This document shows positions 48,251-64,000 of a stretch of DNA of 64,000 nt, one piece after another; the stretch's first letter is position 1; every line of letters starts with the position of its first letter. The DNA comes from Crambe crambe. Taxonomy: Eukaryota; Porifera; Demospongiae; Poecilosclerida; Crambeidae. The DNA lies in assembly GCA_963924555.1 (NCBI GenBank), contig OZ004593.1:3902480-3966479 (forward strand), in the 5' to 3' direction. Below the pieces are notes generated by a model. It saw only the letters and a program-made list of their open reading frames with translations, was not told where the DNA came from and did no database searches. Made by a program: the position numbers and the translations under genes.

Positions 48251-49800
48251 CAGGACAATAATAGCTAATACATAGGCCAGCTAAGCTGGCCTAGGCTATG
48301 TACTATAATGCACGGGAGTGAGCGCAGCGAGCGTTAGATGAATCAGACGTAATATTCACGCACTGTTGTGACTCCAAGGCTAGGCAACACTAAGGCAACC
48401 AAAGAGTTTGAGGTTAGAAATTATCGCGGCGTTGCCACTGTAGCGCATCGGTTAGTGCCGTCATATATGACGTAAACGGGATTGGAAACGCCTATACGTA
48501 ATGTATTAGTGACGTTATCAATTCGGTGACGCGCACGATGTTTTCTGGTGCGATACATCATTTAACGGCAATTAGTATAGTGCGCTTAGTTTAGTACTAT
48601 AGAAAAAAATTTAACTTTCAGTAGGTTTTTTTTTGTTGTTTTTTTTGAAGCAGGATCTTTGCTTCTATGCACTATGAGTGTGTTTCGGGGTTTAATCGGC
48701 GAAGATTAGCCGCTAATTTTAGTTTATTAACCCTCAGCGCTCATGCGCAGAGGGTCAGTTGTGTCTGTTCACCTAGTAGCGATTGGAACACTTCAACTTC
48801 ATCTGGACGATGCGATCCTGTGTTTAAATTGCTTCAATTTTTGAATAAGGCCTTCGTTCGTTCTATATAATCCACACCATAAACTTAATATACTCACTAC
48901 ATGTACCATGCATGCACTCTGCACTCCTTGAATGCTCAGAGCATTTATCTGCATTTTCACGTTTGCAAATTTGATCAAGACAAGAGTGACAGTCAGAATC
49001 CAGAGCGAATCTCTGCAGCTATAGCCCAAGGATAACCAGCAGCTATCAAGTTTGCATTTCATAATTCTAACATTTTGATATCTCTGGAGTGTGTGTGCCA
49101 AGAGTGTATGTGCCAGAAGCTGAGTATTTCATTCATGACACCTGTGCATGGTTTGATGATTATTGTCAGAGCAAGACGATTCAACTTTTGGAACTTGACT
49201 CTTGATATTCTCTGAGTTGCAATATTGCTTCCAATCACCTACACATGCACAACCAATAATAGTTTGCTGCGCTGAGGGTTAGCACTTTCAGTGCTTTTTC
49301 ATATTGACAATCTTTGTGATACACTAAGTACACCATAGAACTGAAGATTTTGTGTACTTATAAAAATAAAAATATAGCATGATGTCAATTGGCTATATCG
49401 TAGGGGTTTTCTGTCCATTATTATAGAAGCTAGAATCAGAGTTGTAGTTTTGTTATAACGTAAGTTTACCTTTGTCTGTCTTGCAATATGTTATAATAAT
49501 AGTAGCAACAGTGAAAAACCACCTGAACTAAAATTGAACTTATGTGCATGCTGTGGGAGGGAAGAAATTTCTCTTGGGGCATGTGAAATTCCTATATACC
49601 ACCTGGAAGACCAAGAAAGGAAAAGTTAGTTCAACCGTAGCAGTAGCTATAGCTAAGCTGTTATGTAATACATATAATATCATAGGCATCTCAAATTCGG
49701 AGAGAGGTTACGGGAAGTCAAACACAACTCACTATCGCACAGCTACATACCTCATTAGGAAAAGTAAACCAGCCATGGATAGACCAAATATCTCTGTTGG
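48251..49800. other. Stretch without recognisable gene
   Basis: Resumes the terminal repeat of the older element (CAGGACAATAATAG) for a few bases and then carries CpG-rich sequence (48440-48560). TAGCGCATCGGTTAGTGC at 48452 looks like a tRNA A box but no B box or cloverleaf follows. Open frames at 48667-48870, 48799-49101 (minus) and 49544-49813 have no recognisable motif. Confidence 0.4.
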
Positions 49801-50225
49801 TCACCAAGATTGAGCTTTGTATTTGTCCAGCCAGTCCTCAAATTCGAAGCAGCCATTAAAAGTCACACACTCTGTGACCGTTCATGATGATTTGACATGG
49901 GAATTGTTTGTGTATGGAAAAAAAAAAACCCTATCAACACCCCTCTCTCCAATATCCCTCCTTATCTTCACATAGATGCTCTTTCTGATTTACTTGAGCT
50001 ATAGTTTTGAAGTGTGTTGTATGCCCAGGAAACCCAGATCAGAGATTTATTGATTTGGTTACCTCCAGAAAGGGGAAGGTTATTTTGTGTGGCACTGGAA
50101 CTGTGAAAGCATATATTGATGGTGGATTTGATATACACAATGACATAAAGGGAAGAGTCTTTCATAGCACAGCCTCTTGTACAATTATTTCACACAGGGA
50201 TTGTCATGACATAAATGGTCCTACC
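49800..50225 (+). pseudogene. Transposon ORF fragment with CPGNPDQRF motif
   Basis: Plus-strand pieces VTVHDDLTWELFVYGK (about 49875) and, after a frame change, CVVCPGNPDQRFIDLVTSRK followed by GTGTVKAYIDGG (50015-50125). The C-PGN-D-RF--L--RKG pattern is one I know from repeated, transposon-linked proteins of sponges and cnidarians, where it lies at the N-terminal side; no function is known to me. It ends where the palindromic repeats at 50230 begin. Confidence 0.45.
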
Positions 50226-50229
50226 AGTA

Positions 50230-50480
50230 ATTTATCCTAGGACTAAATATTTCTGACAATTTGTCCTAGGACCAAATATTTCTATCCTAGGACAAAATAC
50301 ACTTTTCTCTGGGACATAATATGATAAACATATTTGGTCCTACCATGTCATATTTTGTCTCCTATAGCTGGGACAAAGAGAAAATGATTCAATCTCTATA
50401 GTTAATGGATAGAATAATCACAAAACACAGCACTAGGACCAAATATTCTGTCCTAGGACAAATATTTCTTGTCTCTGGGA
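50230..50480. repeat. Palindromic subterminal repeats (TGTCCTAGGACAAAATA)
   Basis: Five copies of a motif centred on the palindrome GTCCTAGGAC followed by (C/A)AAATATT, at about 50236, 50263, 50284, 50431 and 50449, plus degenerate TCTGGGACAT-type copies. They lie just past the C-terminal end of the Ulp1-PHD relic and look like the binding sites at a transposon end. Confidence 0.75.
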
Positions 50481-50556
50481 CATAGCATGGCAATCTCAAT
50501 AATAGCGAATATCATAAATTAAACACAGCATTATTGGTCCATAGTAAAGTTATCAG

Positions 50557-52157
50557 TCATGATGAACAGTTAGAGCAATACCACTTTTCTTTTTTAGGAC
50601 AATTGCTTGGAAAATATACACACTCCACATGGTACCAATCTTTGCAGCCACTGCATTCCACCATGTGACCTTTTTCTATCTGCCTACAGAAGCAGAACAC
50701 TGGAACCATCTGAAGATGATTGCTCTTCGCTGGCTTCCTTTTTGTGCTAGGAAAAGGAGTGATTGCAAGCACTTAAGGAGGTGACTTCTTAAGCTTTCTT
50801 GGGTATAACGCAATGATGAAGGGCTACAGCACCAGAACAAAGTGACTCAGCAAAAACTATAGCGAAAAGACCACAGTCATCTGAACCCCTCTGAACTTGA
50901 ACTGGTTGGAAATTAAGAGTAAACTGTTTTTCACCTCAGTTGCATCAATCACATTATCAGTGAGCCAATCAGTATTTAGTATCCGAGTACGATCTTCGGA
51001 ATATAAACATAGCTCTTTTATCCAATAATCTGGATCCAATCGTATCTTCTTTCTGGGGGATGGTTTAGGGGATTGAACCTCAACTATACATGTATGAATG
51101 TGGGCATATAGGATGTGAATGAAATGATCACAGCTTGTGCATGCATACTTACCCAAACTTCGCTTTTTCTTTATGTATGCTCCAGATCAAGATTTGATTT
51201 ATATCTTTCTAATTATAATGGATGAAAGATGACTACTAACCTTGCTCTGACTCTATCGACACATGACATCGTACATGTATGTTCATACAAGGTTGTTTAG
51301 GCCACTACAACTGCTTCTGGTCAGCCATGCGCATGTTTTAGAATGACATCATACAGGGATTTTCAGGTTGGTTGACACAAAATTTGCTGACTGTGCAGAA
51401 TTAAATTCGTGCTCGCAAAATTTAAGATCATTGTATTTATATGACAGTATATTGTGCTCGCTTGAATTTATCTTGCACATGTGCAAATTCTACTGGTCAA
51501 CCAACCTGAAAACCCCTGGGAAACACGCGGTATGCACATGCGTAGTAGCCTACATTAAAGCAGCTCGTCGTGGGAAGTGAAGCTATTCACCTATAGATCA
51601 TAAAAAATAAAAATAAAAACAAACAAACAAACAAAAAAACAACAACAAGCAATAATGATAGTACCTTTTTCCCCCGGGACTTGGGTATATTACAATCAGC
51701 AGGTGCTGATTCCACGGGTAATATTGAATCTGGGTTATATTCAGAGTGCAGAGTCAAATTACTAATCAACCATTTTTTGCTGTCTAAATATTGATTATCT
51801 AAAAGTGCCTAAGTTCAGGTTTGGGTAGTCTGATTGATTTTTTTGGACACCCACTTTGATGATGTACTGGTATATGAATTCGGATTCTGAATCAGTTTTC
51901 AATGGGCTATCTTTGATACCTAAATTGACCTTACTTGTATAAACAACATGTCTGGTAATTGATCCGTCTGATAATTGAACCTGCTTAGTGTAATTTCTTG
52001 GACAAAGTTCAAGCAATCCAGCTCATATAAAGTTTGCAGTGTTCTGGTTTATCCATTTTGGGAATAATTTTGTTGTAGAAATTCACTATACAGTTAATTA
52101 AACAGAATACAATATCTGGTGAGTATTTATATGGTACACTGCAAGGCGGATCTTTTA
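50557..52157 (-). pseudogene. Ulp1-PHD transposon relic with the protease core deleted
   Basis: Minus strand, 5' to 3': non-coding lead shared with 23487-23710; exon about 52016-51797 (CPRNYTKQVQLSDGSITRHV, ESEFIYQYIIKVGVQ); about 51775-51670 (WLISNLTLHSEYNPDSILPV); about 51100-50890 with LDPDYWIKELCLYSEDRTRI and LNTDWLTDNVIDA, the start of a C48 domain; then directly DDCGLFAIVFAESLC (about 50882-50840), the Cys block; then TPFPSTKRKPAK and a PHD finger, FCFCRQIEKGHMVECSGCKD followed by WYHVECV and WYCSNC, ending at 50557. About 100-120 residues that should carry the His and Asp of the protease are missing. PHD after Ulp1 is a known arrangement in animal transposon proteins. Frame shifts confirm it is dead. 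Confidence 0.72.
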
Positions 52158-52202
52158 ACAGCTATGTGCGTCATAAGCCATACTATGTAAAAACTAGGCC
52201 AT

Positions 52203-53211
52203 TCAATGTTCAACCATGAGCGACAGGTCTATTGCTGAAGGAGGTGATGGTGCTTGGTGATCTATTATTTTCTGAGAAAATGCCACAGGTCTGGTGGATG
52301 ATGTTCCCACAAGCAGTATGTTTAGGGCAGCTTTACGTCTTTACTTCCGCAAGTTTTGCAGAGTAGGAGAGCCTTCCTGCTGTAGCTTGACAGGTCCCCT
52401 ATGCACTGATGCCATACCTTTGATGTATGGAACTCATCTACATAGTCCACATGAAACCGTCTTCATATGAGCTCTCTCAGGTGCAGGTTGGGGGTAGGTT
52501 GGCATCCCTTCATCTTGACCAATTGCCAAACTTCACTGTGCAGTGGTCTCCATACTTGCTAGCAATTCTATTCAGCAACTTGTGCTTTCTGTAACAGAAT
52601 ATCCTGAATTTAAACACACACTACTTTTCTAGGTGGCAAAAAGCATTCATTTTCCTCTCTCTATTTGGATCTGGCTACAAGGTATTCCTTGTACCTCAAG
52701 GCGACATTGCTCTTGCCATAGTGAGAGCTCAGAGAGGCTTCCAGTTCATTTATACCGAATCGCTTCTTCTCTATGGAGAGCACTTTCCTGAACCGTGTGA
52801 GTTTAGAAGTTTCTCTGACGGGTGGTATACTTTACTGCATTCCTATCAAAGTCTACCATGGTCAACACGTTCTTTTCCCCTGGATCCAATCCTACAACTC
52901 TGCTCGGAAGAACTGGCTCTTGTTTTTCTTGATCTAATGATGACACATCTCCCTCTGGTTTTAATACAGTACTGACGCAGGAACTCTGTCCATAGTTATC
53001 TCATGATGAAAGAAGAAGGACCTGTTCTTTGCCTTGGTTTTGAGTAGCTTCTCCCACACTGCATCATTGAATGCCTTTCTGTCTTCAATTTACACTTGAA
53101 GGTGCAGAATTGCAGCTTCTCTGAAATCTTGAGCTGCAGACTGAGCTCGCTTTCTGGTGGCTTCCATGTCTCTTTTGTTGCTTTATTCAGGACTCTGCAA
53201 TCACACAGCAT
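52203..53211 (-). pseudogene. Fanzor (TnpB-like) RNA-guided nuclease relic
   Basis: Family knowledge: Fanzors are eukaryotic relatives of TnpB with a split RuvC site and a zinc ribbon. On the minus strand: SSCVSTVLKPEGD (about 52985-52950) resembling the TDG-SVSVL block; VVGLDPGEKNVLTMVD and YTTRQRNF (about 52900-52805), the RuvC-I block with its Asp; ALRYKEYLVARSK; then DEFHTSKVWHQC (about 52435-52400) and LLCKTCG (about 52363-52345), the zinc-ribbon cysteines; then KAALNILLVGTSSTRP (about 52335-52290), the RuvC-III block, and a stop at 52203. At least three frame changes or stops and several missing stretches make it non-functional. The N-terminal half (53211-52996, QFCTFKCKLKTERHSMMQC) is uncertain. 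No copy of the guide-RNA end could be assigned. Confidence 0.72.
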
Positions 53212-53384
53212 TAATGTCTATTGCATTTGACACTGCAAGTTCTGAGTTAATCATACAGTAAATGGCTAAGTTTTGGAGTGATCATGTGGCATGCAGGTGC
53301 TGAAGGTGTGGATTTTCAACACTAGCATGCAATTGCTTACAATAACCGGAGGAAAAAAAAGCGGTCTGGTTCTAGTGGCCCTGG

Positions 53385-53502
53385 CAAAGGGTCGATAGCT
53401 ACTGTGTGCACGCGCGCGCGCGTACGCGCATATGCGCGCGATGCATCGGATCGGGCGTACGTGTGGGTGTTGCCATACTGGACTGATCTATCCAATTCAC
53501 CA
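53385..53502 (+). promoter_or_regulatory. CpG-dense stretch just upstream of NAMPT exon 1
   Basis: A run of alternating CG (GCACGCGCGCGCGCGTACGC at about 53409) and GCGCGATGCATCGGATCGGG precede the NAMPT start codon by under 100 bases. High CpG next to an AT-rich background suggests a promoter or 5' UTR; no TATA box was identified. This is an inference from composition and place only. Confidence 0.4.

Positions 53503-64000
<10,498 letters not shown>

Noticed and set aside
48440-48520. tRNA-like A box (TAGCGCATCGGTTAGTGC)
   Set aside because: No B box, no cloverleaf, no anticodon arm could be formed.

Overview
The window looks like nuclear DNA of an early-branching animal, most likely a demosponge. 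It is AT-rich, genes are cut into many short exons with GT-AG introns (48 bases to several kb), one gene is a clear animal-type NAMPT, and the spaces between exons are packed with MITEs, hAT relics and other transposons. The organism assignment is inference from style, not from a diagnostic marker.

Layout. Bases 1-705 are a minisatellite that switches strand twice. From 762 to 21938 (+) runs an uncharacterised host gene: 16 exons whose reading phases fit from one to the next give about 955 residues, with a single membrane span near the C terminus; its 5' end lies left of the window. Its introns hold a hAT element (10657-14490) and many MITEs. From 21939 to 29990 there are no complete genes, only tandem copies of a ~0.9-kb dispersed repeat, a broken ORF running into a 70-bp minisatellite, and a hAT transposase relic. 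From 29989 to 34826 lies a nest of old DNA transposons.

The most remarkable item is 34827-48246: a 13.4-kb transposon with perfect 72-bp terminal inverted repeats starting TGTTG, flanked by the 4-bp duplication CCGG and inserted in the terminal repeat of an older element. On its minus strand it carries a zinc-finger/DDE integrase with a GPY/F-like module (Ginger-like), followed by exons for a ubiquitin-specific-protease-like (C19) domain, then a Ulp1/SENP-like (C48) domain, then an unrecognised C-terminal region. The other third is a ~154-bp satellite of some 20-25 units whose dyad contains the core TGTTTCCCC that is also repeated in the element ends. An integrase element joined to both a deubiquitinase-like and a deSUMOylase-like domain is, as far as I know, undescribed.

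Between 49.8 and 53.2 kb are three further relics: a TE ORF piece, a Ulp1-PHD transposon that lost its protease core (with a sister fragment near 23.5 kb), and a broken Fanzor (TnpB-like) nuclease. From 53503 to beyond 63213 (+) runs NAMPT, 13 exons covering about 350 of the usual ~490 residues; the last ~140 residues are past the right edge. Its introns hold MITEs, microsatellites, a cryptic ORF and a candidate alternative terminal exon. NAMPT makes NMN for NAD salvage; the 5' membrane-protein gene has no visible functional link to it.
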